Assembly: GCA_934424575.1 (NCBI GenBank)
Contig: CAKRXU010000013.1
Location: 1-64,000 of the forward strand
Reading direction: 5' to 3'
DNA from: an uncultured Blautia sp.
Lineage (GTDB): Bacteria; Bacillota; Clostridia; Lachnospirales; Lachnospiraceae
DNA length: 64,000 nucleotides
The notes under the pieces were generated by a model. It searched no databases. It was not told where the DNA came from and saw only the letters and a list, made by a program, of their open reading frames with translations. Of this stretch, positions 16,091-26,171 are shown piece after piece. The stretch's first letter is position 1. Every line of letters starts with the position of its first letter. The translations under genes and the position numbers were made by a program.

Positions 16091-17590
16091 ATGAAAGATA
16101 TGAACAATAACTTAATGAGTGATAATAATGAAAATAGAGATAACGACCCGAAAGAAAGAATGAGAAAGAAAGTAAAGAAAGCAGCAGGTATTGCATTATG
16201 TGCAGTTCTGGCAGGCGGACTTGCAGCAGGTTCCTTTGAGGGTGTGAATGCATTGACCGGATGGAACAGCAGCAGTGTAGAAGCTGCTTCTTCTACCAAA
16301 GAAAATACCACACTTCTTCAGACAAAGTCCAGCAAGAAGGACAAATCTGACAGCAGCGATGAAAGTGATTCCAGCAAGACAAAAGGAAGCCTGGATGTAT
16401 CTGATATCGCAGCAGAAGGAATGAAATCCGTAGTAGCGATCACAACGAAATCTGTTCAGGATGTCCAGAATTATCTTGGATATTATGGATTCGGTGGAAG
16501 CCAGGGATATACGACACAGCAGGAAGTTGAAGGAAGCGGTTCAGGTATCATTATCGGCAAGAATGACGACAGTCTTCTGATCGCAACAAACTATCATGTA
16601 GTATCTGGAGCAGATACCGTATCTGTTACCTGCATTGATGGTGAGACTTATGAGGCTACTGTCAATGGTTATGATGAGGACAAAGACCTTGCAGTTGTTT
16701 CCGTAGCACTGTCTGATATTTCTGATGATACAATGGATCAGATTGAAATAGCAACCATGGGAAGCTCTGATGACCTTAAAGTTGGTGAGCAGGTAGTTGC
16801 TATTGGTAACGCTCTTGGATATGGACAGTCTGTAACGACTGGTATTGTAAGTGCTAAGAACCGTAAATTGAACTCAGATGGTTCAGCTGAGGATGAAAGC
16901 TCTGATGCAGTAAATTTGATCCAGACTGATGCAGCAATCAACCCTGGTAACAGTGGTGGCGCACTTCTGAACATGGATGGTGAAGTAGTCGGAATCAACT
17001 CTGCAAAACTTGCATCTACAGAGGTTGAAGGTATGGGATATGCAATTTCTATCTCAGATGTTACGGATACTCTGGAAGAGCTGATGAACGAAACACCAAG
17101 AGATAAAGTGGATAATCACGGTGTACTTGGAATTACAGGAATGTCTGTAAGTGAAGAGGCTTCTCAGTACTATGGAGTTCCGGAAGGTGTTCTTGTTTCT
17201 GAAGTTACAGAAGGTGGAGCAGCAGATGAGGCTGGAATCAAAGCAAAATCCATCATCACAGAATTCGATGGCAAGAGAGTACGTAGTATTGATGAACTCG
17301 TAAGCCGTCTGGAGTACTATGAGCCAGGTGAAGAAGTAGATGTTACCATCGAAGTTGCAAATGGTGATTCCTATAAAGAAAAAACAGTTACCGTAACTCT
17401 TGGAGAAAATCCGGATGCTGACAGCCAGGATTCCAAGGATCAGTCTAAAGATGATCAGGATCAGGGAAAACCAGATGATCAGGGCGATGAAAATCAGGAT
17501 GAAGAGCAGTTTGGGGACAGCACAGACAGCCTTCTTCAGGACTTCCTTGAGAATGGAACTTCCTACGAACGTTACTACAATGTATGGTAA
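16091..17590 (+). CDS. htrA: HtrA/DegP-like membrane-anchored serine protease
   Basis: A 499-residue S1C-family protease for quality control of exported proteins. A charged cytoplasmic N-terminus is followed by one span at about residues 31-48, a Ser/Lys/Asp-rich linker, then the trypsin-like domain with catalytic His169 (NYHVVSG), Asp199 (DKDLAVV) and Ser288 (NPGNSGGAL). One PDZ domain follows (about 345-435; GVLVSEVTEGGAADEAGI). The C-terminus is an Asp/Gln-rich tail (SKDDQDQGKPDDQGDENQ). ATG 16091 follows AAGGAGGGG; the frame is open to 15860 upstream but that crosses the preceding terminator, so the long form is rejected. It has its own terminator. Confidence 0.93.
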   Translation: MKDMNNNLMSDNNENRDNDPKERMRKKVKKAAGIALCAVLAGGLAAGSFEGVNALTGWNSSSVEAASSTKENTTLLQTKSSKKDKSDSSDESDSSKTKGSLDVSDIAAEGMKSVVAITTKSVQDVQNYLGYYGFGGSQGYTTQQEVEGSGSGIIIGKNDDSLLIATNYHVVSGADTVSVTCIDGETYEATVNGYDEDKDLAVVSVALSDISDDTMDQIEIATMGSSDDLKVGEQVVAIGNALGYGQSVTTGIVSAKNRKLNSDGSAEDESSDAVNLIQTDAAINPGNSGGALLNMDGEVVGINSAKLASTEVEGMGYAISISDVTDTLEELMNETPRDKVDNHGVLGITGMSVSEEASQYYGVPEGVLVSEVTEGGAADEAGIKAKSIITEFDGKRVRSIDELVSRLEYYEPGEEVDVTIEVANGDSYKEKTVTVTLGENPDADSQDSKDQSKDDQDQGKPDDQGDENQDEEQFGDSTDSLLQDFLENGTSYERYYNVW

Positions 17591-17641
17591 ACTGTAAGTT
17601 GACATAAAACAGATAGTAATATAATTATCATTATAAGCCAC

Positions 17642-17680
17642 GAAAGGAATCGGTGCAGTTGCATCGGTTCCTTTCTTTTG
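17642..17680 (+). terminator. Terminator after htrA
   Basis: GAAAGGAATCGGTGCA pairs imperfectly with TGCATCGGTTCCTTTC, followed by TTTT. Confidence 0.8.
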
Positions 17681-17749
17681 CTATACTAAGTGACAGAGTG
17701 CAGAAATACATCAGGTATTTTACGGAAAAGAAAGAAAAGGAAACACGGT

Positions 17750-18709
17750 ATGAACTATATTGTTTTTGATCTGGAATGGAATCAGAGTCCAGGCGGAAAG
17801 AAATATTCAAACAGTCGCCTGCCTTTTGAAATCATAGAGATCGGTGCTGTGAAGATGAATGAAAAAAGAGAACCTGTAGATGTTTTTCAGAGGCTGATCA
17901 AGCCGCAGGTATATAACTGGATCCATGACAGTATCCATGAGGTGATCCATGTGGATTATAAGGATCTTGCAGACGGACTTCCTTTTCCGGAGGCGGTGAG
18001 GGAATTTCTGGACTGGTGTGGAGATGACTTTGCATTTTTTACCTGGGGAAATCAGGATGTCATGGAATTACAGAGAAATATGAAATATTATGATCTGCTG
18101 TCTCTTCTTCCAGGACCGGTGAAGTATTACGATGTGCAGAAAGTCTTTGGCATGTGCCGTGAGGAAGCCGGTGGCCGCAGAAGTCTGGAATTCGCGATCG
18201 ATCAGCTTGATATTCCGAAGGAGCAGACATTCCACAGGGCACTGACAGATGCACGTTATACGGCGATGGTACTGAAATGGGTGGATGAGAAGACTCTTCT
18301 GACGAACTACTCCATGGATGTATATCAGAATCCGAAAAAAAAGAAAGAGGAACTTTTTTTATCCTATCCGGATCATGATCAGTACGTTTCAAGAGAATTC
18401 ACGGACCGGGACAAGATTATGAGAGACAGGGAAGTGACAAGTACAAAATGCCCGATCTGTCATCTTCCGGCAAAACGCAAGATCCGCTGGTTTATGAACA
18501 ATTCGAAGGCGTATGAGAGTATATCGCTCTGTCAGAAGCATGGATATGTAAAAGGAAAAATAAGGATCCGTCATACAGAAGAAGACCGTTATTACGTAAT
18601 TAAGACACTTAAAAATGTAAGCAATGAAAAAGCGGAAGAAATCCGCGAAAAAAGGGATTCCCTCCGCAAAAAGAGACAGATCAAAAGAAAATCAGAGAAG
18701 CAGATCTGA
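17750..18709 (+). CDS. DEDDh 3'-5' exonuclease (KapD-like) with zinc finger tail
   Basis: A 319-residue protein. The N-terminal RNase T/DnaQ-type domain has D7 and E9 in VFDLEWNQ, an internal Asp in WGNQDVMEL, and H-x4-D in FHRALTDARY, the DEDDh catalytic set. The C-terminal part adds a possible zinc site (CPICHLPA, then SLCQKHGY) and a Lys/Arg-rich end that should bind nucleic acid. RNA or DNA as substrate is not decided; sporulation-linked KapD is the nearest named relative I recall. ATG 17750 is used since the upstream extension to 17690 overlaps the htrA terminator region. Its last 18 bases overlap the convergent D,D-carboxypeptidase gene. Confidence 0.85.
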   Translation: MNYIVFDLEWNQSPGGKKYSNSRLPFEIIEIGAVKMNEKREPVDVFQRLIKPQVYNWIHDSIHEVIHVDYKDLADGLPFPEAVREFLDWCGDDFAFFTWGNQDVMELQRNMKYYDLLSLLPGPVKYYDVQKVFGMCREEAGGRRSLEFAIDQLDIPKEQTFHRALTDARYTAMVLKWVDEKTLLTNYSMDVYQNPKKKKEELFLSYPDHDQYVSREFTDRDKIMRDREVTSTKCPICHLPAKRKIRWFMNNSKAYESISLCQKHGYVKGKIRIRHTEEDRYYVIKTLKNVSNEKAEEIREKRDSLRKKRQIKRKSEKQI

Positions 18710-19972
18710 GATCAAGTTTTTGGGATAATATCTGGTAGTTCCAACCTGGTGGCCATTGAAAGAGTAATTGATGGTCAGAAGGGGACGACCTGCCGGATTT
18801 TTTTGTGTAGTGTAATTTTTTTTGATGGAGCTTGTGTCTGTCCCATTTGGAAGAGTCACAGAAGGTGTTCTCATGGAATAAAAAAGAACACAGTCATTAT
18901 AATCCCGGATCAGATATTTTTCGGCAGGAAGGCAGGAAAGTGAAATTTCTGATTTTTCCCGCATGGCAGTTCTGGAGAAATTATCGAATCCGTAATCTAA
19001 CAGTGATTTTGTATCAGAGTAGGCTCCGTTGACGGACTGCATAACAACAGCTACAAGGTACATATTTCCACGTCTGGCAAAGGTAACGAGAGTATTACCG
19101 GCTGCTTCTGTATAACCGGTTTTGCCACCGAGAACGCCATCGTAGGCATATGCCTGTCCGGACATCATCTTATGATGATTTAAGAGATAGCGTGTTTCGT
19201 TAAACTTATTAGTTGCCGGGATTTCATAGTAACCGGTGGTACAGTATTTGCGGAAGGTAGGATTAAACCATGCGGCACGTGCGATCTTTGCCATATCGTT
19301 AGCTGTAGTGTAATGTGTTTCATCCGGAAGACCGTTAGGGTTGTTAAAATGGGTATTGGTACATCCGAGCTGGCGCGCTTTCTGATTCATCAGTTCGACA
19401 AATTTCTTGACAGAGCCAGAAGTCTGCTCAGCCACGGCGAGAGTCATTTCATTGGCAGACTGAAGCATGACTGCCATCAGTGCCTGTTCTACAGTGAACT
19501 GTTCGCCAGTATCTGCGTAGATGCTGGAACTCTGGGTATCCGTGATTCCATGAGCGGCTGTTTCTGACATGACAAACTTGTCCGTAGGATTTAAGTTTTC
19601 ACTGCCGAGCAGGGCAGTCATGATCTTGGTGATACTGGCCGGATACTGGGCTTTATCTGCGTTCTTTGAGTAGAGGACAGTTCCTGTTATCATATCCATC
19701 AATACAGCAGATTCTCCCTCGATCTGAGGTCCCTGGACCCATCCTTCTATGGAATCAGTATCAGCAGGCTGGTTATAATATTCTGTGTGGTACACTTCTT
19801 CAGGAACAGGCGTTGCTGTTACGATCGGATCGCCGTATTCATCTGTTGCGAAGACGGGGCTTGTCTGGCAGACAATGAGAGCTGCACAGAGCAGGCTGCT
19901 CAGAGTGCGTCTTATTGCATTGTATATCGAGGAGGTTTTGACGACACGTCCTCTGATTTTTTTATTTTTCAT
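18692..19972 (-). CDS. D-alanyl-D-alanine carboxypeptidase (PBP5/DacF type)
   Basis: A 426-residue serine carboxypeptidase that trims the terminal D-Ala of peptidoglycan stem peptides. A signal peptide ends near SPVFA-TDE (residue 42). The catalytic SxxK is S113-ITK116, the second motif SAN lies in LQSANEMTL, and KTG is in GGKTGYTEAAG. The usual C-terminal amphipathic anchor is not obvious, so it may be secreted or anchored by other means. A longer frame starts at 20122 but ATG 19972, with AAAGG upstream, gives a proper signal peptide. The 3' end overlaps the convergent exonuclease gene by 18 bases with no terminator between. Confidence 0.92.
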   Translation of the reverse strand: MKNKKIRGRVVKTSSIYNAIRRTLSSLLCAALIVCQTSPVFATDEYGDPIVTATPVPEEVYHTEYYNQPADTDSIEGWVQGPQIEGESAVLMDMITGTVLYSKNADKAQYPASITKIMTALLGSENLNPTDKFVMSETAAHGITDTQSSSIYADTGEQFTVEQALMAVMLQSANEMTLAVAEQTSGSVKKFVELMNQKARQLGCTNTHFNNPNGLPDETHYTTANDMAKIARAAWFNPTFRKYCTTGYYEIPATNKFNETRYLLNHHKMMSGQAYAYDGVLGGKTGYTEAAGNTLVTFARRGNMYLVAVVMQSVNGAYSDTKSLLDYGFDNFSRTAMREKSEISLSCLPAEKYLIRDYNDCVLFYSMRTPSVTLPNGTDTSSIKKNYTTQKNPAGRPLLTINYSFNGHQVGTTRYYPKNLISDLLL

Positions 19973-20129
19973 GTGATTACCTTTCTTTATGTGATTGGAT
20001 TTCTGTATTATACCATTCTCAATAATTATACTGTAATCATTTTTTGCATACAAGGGTATATTTCGGGACAGGAAACCATAAAGACTTGAAATGTTACTGT
20101 AAAATCCCTGTAAATATCGCAAAAAGACC

Positions 20130-20159
20130 TTGACATAAACAAAAACAGAACCGTATAAT
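20130..20159 (+). promoter_or_regulatory. Promoter of the T-box-ileS transcript
   Basis: Perfect TTGACA (20130-20135), 18-base spacer, perfect TATAAT (20154-20159). Confidence 0.85.
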
Positions 20160-20187
20160 GAAACAGCACATATAATGAAATAAAAAC

Positions 20188-20436
20188 TGTGATGGAGACA
20201 GTAGATCGATATGAAAACCGCAGAGAGCCGGGATGAGGTGGGAGCCTGGTGTCAGTAATTTCGATGGAAGATCACTCCGGAGTTTCTTTCCTGAAATCTT
20301 AAGTAAGGAGGGACGGTGTTTCCGCCGTTAAAGGGAACATGTATCGGCGTTTGATTACTACCAGCCCGTACAATGTAACAGGTGGTGCGAATGTGGAAAT
20401 TGCTTTCGTCCTTTTACAGGACGGAAGTTTTTTTAT
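20188..20436 (+). ncRNA. T-box riboswitch (tRNA-Ile sensing) of ileS
   Basis: Leader of ileS with the T-box order: stem I including GAGAGCCGGGATGAGGTGGGAGCC-like distal pieces, specifier loop GGAAGATCACTCC with the Ile codon ATC at 20271-20273, stem III/II pieces (GGACGGTG...CCGCCGTTAAAGG), then the tRNA-acceptor-binding segment and a terminator. The antiterminator region reads AACAGGTGGTGCGAA (about 20378-20392), a variant of the usual AGGGTGGNACCGCG that keeps the UGGU able to pair with the uncharged tRNA NCCA end. The terminator stem is CTTTCGTCCT/AGGACGGAAG (20403-20426) with a T7 run. Uncharged tRNA-Ile should allow readthrough into ileS. Confidence 0.88.
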
Positions 20437-20466
20437 TTTCTGAAGAAATTAAAGGAGGAATCTGTT

Positions 20467-23400
20467 GTGTATCAGAAAGTAGATACGAACCTGAATTTTG
20501 TAGACCGTGAAAAACAAGTAGAAAAATTCTGGAAAGAAAACCAGATCTTCGAAAAAAGTATGGAGGACCGCAAAGACGATCCTACTTACATGTTCTATGA
20601 TGGACCGCCGACAGCAAACGGCAAACCGCACATCGGTCATGTGCTGACACGTGTTATCAAAGATATGATCCCGAGATACCGTACTATGAAAGGTTACATG
20701 GTACCTCGTAAAGCTGGATGGGATACCCACGGACTTCCGGTAGAGCTGGAAGTAGAGAAGAAACTTGGTCTGGACGGCAAAGAACAGATCGAGGAATATG
20801 GTATGGAACCATTTATCCAGCAGTGTAAAGAAAGTGTCTGGAAATACAAAGGAATGTGGGAAGACTTTTCTTCAACCGTTGGTTTCTGGGCTGATATGGA
20901 GAATCCATACGTTACTTACCATGATGACTATATCGAATCAGAATGGTGGGCACTGAAAGAAATCTGGAACAAGAAACTCCTGTACAAAGGATTCAAGATC
21001 GTTCCTTACTGTCCGCGTTGTGGTACACCACTTTCCGCACAGGAAGTTTCACAGGGTTATAAAACAGTCAAAGAACGTTCTGCGATCGTTCGTTTCAAAG
21101 TTGTCGGAGAAGATGCATACTTCCTGGCATGGACCACAACACCGTGGACACTGCCATCCAACGTTGCACTCTGTGTAAACCCGACAGAGACTTACTGCAA
21201 AGTAAAAGCAGCAGATGGCTATACTTATTACATGGCAGAAGCACTGCTTGACAAAGTTCTCGGCAAACTTGGTTCCGAAGAGACACCGGCATACGAAGTT
21301 CTTGAGAAATATGTCGGAAAAGATCTGGAATACAAGGAATATGAGCCGCTCTTCGCATGCGCAGGAGAGGCAGCAGCAAAACAGAAAAAGAAAGCTCATT
21401 TTGTTACAGCAGATAACTATGTAACGATGAGTGATGGTACAGGTATCGTTCATATCGCACCAGCATTCGGTGAAGATGACAGCCGTGTAGGACGCGACTA
21501 TGACCTTCCGTTCGTACAGTTTGTAGACGGCAAAGGTGATATGACAGCAGAAACTCCATATGCAGGCGTTTTTGTTAAGAAAGCTGATCCGCTTGTACTT
21601 CAGGATCTGGACAAAGAAGGCAAACTTTTTGATGCTCCTAAATTCGAGCATGATTATCCGCACTGCTGGAGATGTGATACACCACTGATCTACTATGCAC
21701 GTGAGTCCTGGTTCATCAAGATGACAGCAGTTAAGGATGACCTGATTCGCAACAACAATACAATTAACTGGATTCCGGAGAGCATCGGTAAAGGACGTTT
21801 CGGCGACTGGCTGGAAAACGTTCAGGACTGGGGGATTTCCAGAAACCGTTACTGGGGAACACCACTGAACATCTGGCAGTGTGAATGTGGACATATGCAT
21901 TCCATCGGAAGCCGTCAGGAACTGTTCGAGATGAGCGGTGATGAAAGAGCCAAGACAGTAGAACTCCATCGTCCATACATTGATGAGATCACACTGAAAT
22001 GCCCGGAATGCGGTGGAACCATGCATCGTGTACCGGAGGTTATCGACTGCTGGTTTGACTCAGGAGCAATGCCTTTTGCACAGCATCATTATCCATTTGA
22101 AAATAAAGAACTTTTTGAAAAACAGTTCCCGGCAGACTTTATCTCTGAGGCTGTTGACCAGACAAGAGGATGGTTTTATTCTCTGCTTGCTGAGTCTACA
22201 ATCCTGTTCAACCAGGCTCCATATAAGAATGTTATCGTTCTTGGACACGTACAGGATGAAAATGGCCAGAAGATGAGTAAATCCAAAGGAAATGCAGTTG
22301 ATCCGTTCGATGCACTTGAGAAATACGGTGCAGATGCGATCCGCTGGTACTTCTATATCAACAGTGCTCCGTGGCTGCCGAACCGCTTCCATGGAAAGGC
22401 TGTTCAGGAAGGTCAGCGTAAGTTCATGGGTACTCTGTGGAATACTTATGCATTCTTTGTTCTTTATGCAAATATTGACAATTTCGACCCAACAAAATAT
22501 ACTTTAGATTATGACAATCTTCCTGTTATGGATAAATGGCTGTTAAGCAAGCTGAATTCTGTAGTGAAGACTGTCGATGACTGCCTTGCAAACTACAAGA
22601 TCCCGGAAAGTGCAAGAGCTCTTCAGGAGTTTGTAGATGAGATGAGTAACTGGTATGTAAGAAGAAGCCGTGAGCGTTTCTGGGCTAAGGGCATGGAGCA
22701 GGATAAGATCAATGCTTACATGACTCTGTACACTGCTCTGGTAACAATTTCCAAAGCAGCAGCTCCGATGATCCCGTTCATGACAGAAGAAATCTATCAG
22801 AACCTTGTAAGAAGCGTTGACAAAGACGCGATCGAGAGTATTCATCTCTGTGACTTCCCGAAAGTCGAAGAAGCATGGATCAACAAAGAGCTGGAAGACG
22901 ATATGGAAGAACTTCTCAAGATTGTTGTTCTCGGACGTGCAGCAAGAAATACTGCAAACATCAAGAACCGTCAGCCGATCGGAACAATGTATATCAAAGC
23001 TGACAAAGAAATGGGTCAGTTCTACACAGATATCATTGCAGACGAGCTGAATGTCAAAGAAGTGAAGTTCGCAAATGATGTAGAGTCCTTCATCTCCTAC
23101 AGTTTCAAACCGCAGCTCCGTACAGTAGGACCGAAATACGGTAAACTTCTGAACGGTATCCGTACAGCACTTGCTGAGATCAACGGAACAGAAGCGATGA
23201 ACGAGCTGAGATCCACAGGTCTTCTGACACTGGATATCAACGGAAATAAGGTAGAGCTTTCTGAGGAAGACTTATTGATCGAGACCGCACAGACAGAAGG
23301 TTATGTAACAGAAGCAGACGGTGATATTTCTGTAGTTCTTGATACAAATCTGACACCAGAGCTGATCGAAGAAGGATTCGTCCGTGAGATCGTCAGCAAA

Positions 23401-23619
23401 GTACAGACAATGAGAAAAGAAGCTGGATTTGAAGTTATGGATAAGATCCATATCTATGCAAAAGACAATGACAAGATTCTTGAACTCATGAAGAACCACA
23501 AAGAAGAAATCATGTCTGAAGTACTGGCAGAGGATATGACTCTGGGCACAACCGACGGCTATGTAAAAGAATGGAACATTAACAAAGAGCCAGTTGTTCT
23601 CGGTGTTGCAAAAATGTAA
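20467..23619 (+). CDS. ileS: Isoleucyl-tRNA synthetase
   Basis: A 1050-residue class Ia aminoacyl-tRNA synthetase that charges tRNA-Ile. HIGH is present at residues 55-58 (NGKPHIGHVL) and KMSKS at about 602 (GQKMSKSKGN). The CP1 editing domain (TWTTPWTLPSN, then GTGIVHIAPAFGEDD) lies between. A C-x2-C pair occurs in CPRCGTPLS and CPECGGTMH inside the catalytic insertions. The length and lack of a C-terminal zinc knuckle fit the IleRS2 (eukaryote-like) type rather than the ~930-residue IleRS1. Start codon is GTG 20467 after AAAGGAGGA. Controlled by the T-box. Confidence 0.96.
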   Translation: MYQKVDTNLNFVDREKQVEKFWKENQIFEKSMEDRKDDPTYMFYDGPPTANGKPHIGHVLTRVIKDMIPRYRTMKGYMVPRKAGWDTHGLPVELEVEKKLGLDGKEQIEEYGMEPFIQQCKESVWKYKGMWEDFSSTVGFWADMENPYVTYHDDYIESEWWALKEIWNKKLLYKGFKIVPYCPRCGTPLSAQEVSQGYKTVKERSAIVRFKVVGEDAYFLAWTTTPWTLPSNVALCVNPTETYCKVKAADGYTYYMAEALLDKVLGKLGSEETPAYEVLEKYVGKDLEYKEYEPLFACAGEAAAKQKKKAHFVTADNYVTMSDGTGIVHIAPAFGEDDSRVGRDYDLPFVQFVDGKGDMTAETPYAGVFVKKADPLVLQDLDKEGKLFDAPKFEHDYPHCWRCDTPLIYYARESWFIKMTAVKDDLIRNNNTINWIPESIGKGRFGDWLENVQDWGISRNRYWGTPLNIWQCECGHMHSIGSRQELFEMSGDERAKTVELHRPYIDEITLKCPECGGTMHRVPEVIDCWFDSGAMPFAQHHYPFENKELFEKQFPADFISEAVDQTRGWFYSLLAESTILFNQAPYKNVIVLGHVQDENGQKMSKSKGNAVDPFDALEKYGADAIRWYFYINSAPWLPNRFHGKAVQEGQRKFMGTLWNTYAFFVLYANIDNFDPTKYTLDYDNLPVMDKWLLSKLNSVVKTVDDCLANYKIPESARALQEFVDEMSNWYVRRSRERFWAKGMEQDKINAYMTLYTALVTISKAAAPMIPFMTEEIYQNLVRSVDKDAIESIHLCDFPKVEEAWINKELEDDMEELLKIVVLGRAARNTANIKNRQPIGTMYIKADKEMGQFYTDIIADELNVKEVKFANDVESFISYSFKPQLRTVGPKYGKLLNGIRTALAEINGTEAMNELRSTGLLTLDINGNKVELSEEDLLIETAQTEGYVTEADGDISVVLDTNLTPELIEEGFVREIVSKVQTMRKEAGFEVMDKIHIYAKDNDKILELMKNHKEEIMSEVLAEDMTLGTTDGYVKEWNINKEPVVLGVAKM

Positions 23620-23625
23620 TCAGCT

Positions 23626-23651
23626 CATGCCCGGTAAATATACCGGGCATG
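23626..23651 (+). terminator. Stem-loop after ileS
   Basis: CATGCCCGGTA pairs perfectly with TACCGGGCATG around AATA. It is followed by only three Ts, so termination may be partial and allow readthrough to glgP. Confidence 0.5.
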
Positions 23652-23679
23652 ATTTGCAAAAATTGGGGTAATTAAAGAT

Positions 23680-23696
23680 GCACAGCATTGCTGTGC
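23680..23696 (+). promoter_or_regulatory. Hairpin directly before glgP ribosome site
   Basis: GCACAGC / GCTGTGC with an ATT loop, ending four bases before AAGGAGG (23701). It may protect the mRNA 5' side or tune initiation; role is inferred from position only. Confidence 0.4.
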
Positions 23697-23714
23697 GATT
23701 AAGGAGGAAACGCG

Positions 23715-26171
23715 ATGATCGACAAGCAGTTCAAAAAAGAAGCTTTCAAAGAGAGCGTAAAGGAAAACGTTAAATTCCTTTATCGTAAAAAACTCGAAGA
23801 AGCTACACAGGAGCAGATTTTCCAGGCTGTATGCTACACTGTAAAAGACGTTATCATTGATAACTGGCTTGAGACACAGAACGCATACAAAGAGCAGGAT
23901 CCGAAAACTGTTTACTATATGTCAATGGAATTCCTGATGGGTCGTGCACTTGGAAACAACCTGATCAACCTGACTGCATACAAAGAAGTCAAAGAAGCTC
24001 TGGATGAGCTCGGACTTGATATCAACGCAATTGAGGATCAGGAGCCGGACCCGGCACTTGGAAATGGTGGTCTGGGACGTCTGGCAGCATGCTTCCTGGA
24101 TTCTCTTGCAACTCTTAACTACAGCGCATATGGATGTGGTATCCGCTATCGTTATGGTATGTTCAAACAGCAGATCAAAGACGGATATCAGGTAGAAGTA
24201 CCGGATAACTGGCTCAAAGACGGATATCCGTTCGAACTTCGCCGTCCGGAATATGCAAAAGAAGTTCACTTCGGTGGATACGTTGATGTTGAATATGATC
24301 CGGCAACAGGATCCAACAAATTCGTACACAAGGGATATCAGGCAGTAAAAGCTGTTCCGTTTGATATGCCGATCGTAGGATATAACAACAAGATCGTAAA
24401 CACTTTAAGAATCTGGGATGCAGAGCCGATCGTAGACTTCGAGCTTGATTCCTTTGACAAAGGTGATTACAAAAAAGCAGTTGAGCAGGAAAACCTTGCC
24501 CGCAATATCGTAGAAGTTCTTTATCCGAACGACAACCATATGGCAGGTAAAGAGCTGCGTCTGAAACAGCAGTACTTCTTTGTATCTGCAAGTCTCCAGG
24601 CTGCTATCGCAAAATACAAAAAGAACCACAAAGATATCATGAAACTGCACGAAAAAGTTACTTTCCAGATGAACGATACTCATCCGACAGTAGCAGTAGC
24701 AGAACTTATGCGTATCCTTATGGATGAAGAAGGACTTGGCTGGGATGATGCATGGTCTGTAACAACCAAAGCTGTTGCTTATACAAACCATACGATCATG
24801 GCTGAGGCTCTTGAGAAATGGCCGGTTGAGCTGTTCTCCAGACTGCTCCCACGTGTATATCAGATCATCGAAGAGATCAACCGTCGTTTCGTTCTTGAGA
24901 TTCAGGAAAAATATCCTGGAAACTATGACAAGATCAAGAAGATGGCAATCCTTTATGATGGACAGGTAAAAATGGCTCATCTTGCAATCGTTGCAGGCTA
25001 CTCTGTAAATGGTGTTGCAAAACTTCATACAGAGATCCTTAAGAAACAGGAACTGAAAGACTTCTACGAAATGATGCCGGAGAAATTCAACAACAAGACA
25101 AACGGTATCACTCAGAGACGTTTCCTGCTTCATGGAAACCAGCTTCTTGCAGACTGGGTAACAGATCATATCGGACCGGAATGGATCACAGATCTGTCTC
25201 AGATCAGCAAACTGAAAGTTTATGTTGATGATGAGAAAGCACAGCAGGAATTCATGAACATCAAATACCAGAACAAAGTTCGTCTGGCAAAATACATCCT
25301 GGAGCACAACGGAGTAGAGGTAAATCCACGTTCTATCTTCGATGTACAGGTTAAGAGACTTCATGAGTACAAACGTCAGCTTCTGAACATCCTGCATGTG
25401 ATTTATCTGTATGATCAGATTAAGAAACATCCGGAAATGGATTTCTATCCAAGAACATTCATCTTCGGTGCAAAAGCATCTGCAGGTTATGCACGTGCCA
25501 AGAAGATCATCAAACTGATCAACTCTGTAGCAGATGTTGTAAACAATGATGCTTCTATCGAAGGAAAACTGAAAGTTGTATTCATCGAGAACTATCGTGT
25601 ATCCAACGCTGAGATGATCTTTGCAGCAGCAGATGTTTCTGAGCAGATCTCTACTGCAAGTAAAGAGGCTTCCGGTACAGGTAACATGAAGTTCATGCTG
25701 AACGGTGCACCGACTCTGGGAACCATGGATGGTGCTAACGTTGAGATCGTTGACGAAGTTGGCAAAGAAAACGCATTTATCTTCGGTCTGAGTGCGGATG
25801 AAGTTATCAACTACGAAAACAATGGCGGATATGACCCGAGAGTCATCTACAACACAGATGATGAGATCCGTCAGGTACTGACAGAGCTTGTCAATGGAAC
25901 ATTCGCTTCTGACACAGAACTGTTCCGTGACCTGTACAACTCACTCCTCAACCAGAATGGTGGAGAGAGAGCAGACCAGTATTTCATCCTTGCAGACTTC
26001 CGCTCCTATGCAGCAGCACAGAAGAAAGTAGAAGAAGCATACAAAGATGAAAAAGGCTGGGCTCGTATGGCTATGCTGAACACAGCATGCGCAGGTAAAT
26101 TTACATCGGACAGAACAATTGAAGAGTATGTAGATGATATCTGGCATCTGGACAAAGTATTTATTAAATAA
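23715..26171 (+). CDS. glgP: Glycogen/alpha-glucan phosphorylase
   Basis: An 818-residue GT35 phosphorylase that releases glucose-1-phosphate from glycogen or maltodextrin ends in the cytoplasm. The PLP-binding lysine is in EASGTGNMKFMLNG at about residue 659. Family landmarks YYMSMEFLMGR (56-66), DPALGNGGLGRLAACFLDS and NPRSIFDVQVKRLHEYKRQ are all present. Length is standard. The ribosome site AAGGAGG lies at 23701-23707 right after a small hairpin. Glycogen branching enzyme is 20 kb away at 46126, so the glycogen genes are scattered here. Confidence 0.96.
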   Translation: MIDKQFKKEAFKESVKENVKFLYRKKLEEATQEQIFQAVCYTVKDVIIDNWLETQNAYKEQDPKTVYYMSMEFLMGRALGNNLINLTAYKEVKEALDELGLDINAIEDQEPDPALGNGGLGRLAACFLDSLATLNYSAYGCGIRYRYGMFKQQIKDGYQVEVPDNWLKDGYPFELRRPEYAKEVHFGGYVDVEYDPATGSNKFVHKGYQAVKAVPFDMPIVGYNNKIVNTLRIWDAEPIVDFELDSFDKGDYKKAVEQENLARNIVEVLYPNDNHMAGKELRLKQQYFFVSASLQAAIAKYKKNHKDIMKLHEKVTFQMNDTHPTVAVAELMRILMDEEGLGWDDAWSVTTKAVAYTNHTIMAEALEKWPVELFSRLLPRVYQIIEEINRRFVLEIQEKYPGNYDKIKKMAILYDGQVKMAHLAIVAGYSVNGVAKLHTEILKKQELKDFYEMMPEKFNNKTNGITQRRFLLHGNQLLADWVTDHIGPEWITDLSQISKLKVYVDDEKAQQEFMNIKYQNKVRLAKYILEHNGVEVNPRSIFDVQVKRLHEYKRQLLNILHVIYLYDQIKKHPEMDFYPRTFIFGAKASAGYARAKKIIKLINSVADVVNNDASIEGKLKVVFIENYRVSNAEMIFAAADVSEQISTASKEASGTGNMKFMLNGAPTLGTMDGANVEIVDEVGKENAFIFGLSADEVINYENNGGYDPRVIYNTDDEIRQVLTELVNGTFASDTELFRDLYNSLLNQNGGERADQYFILADFRSYAAAQKKVEEAYKDEKGWARMAMLNTACAGKFTSDRTIEEYVDDIWHLDKVFIK

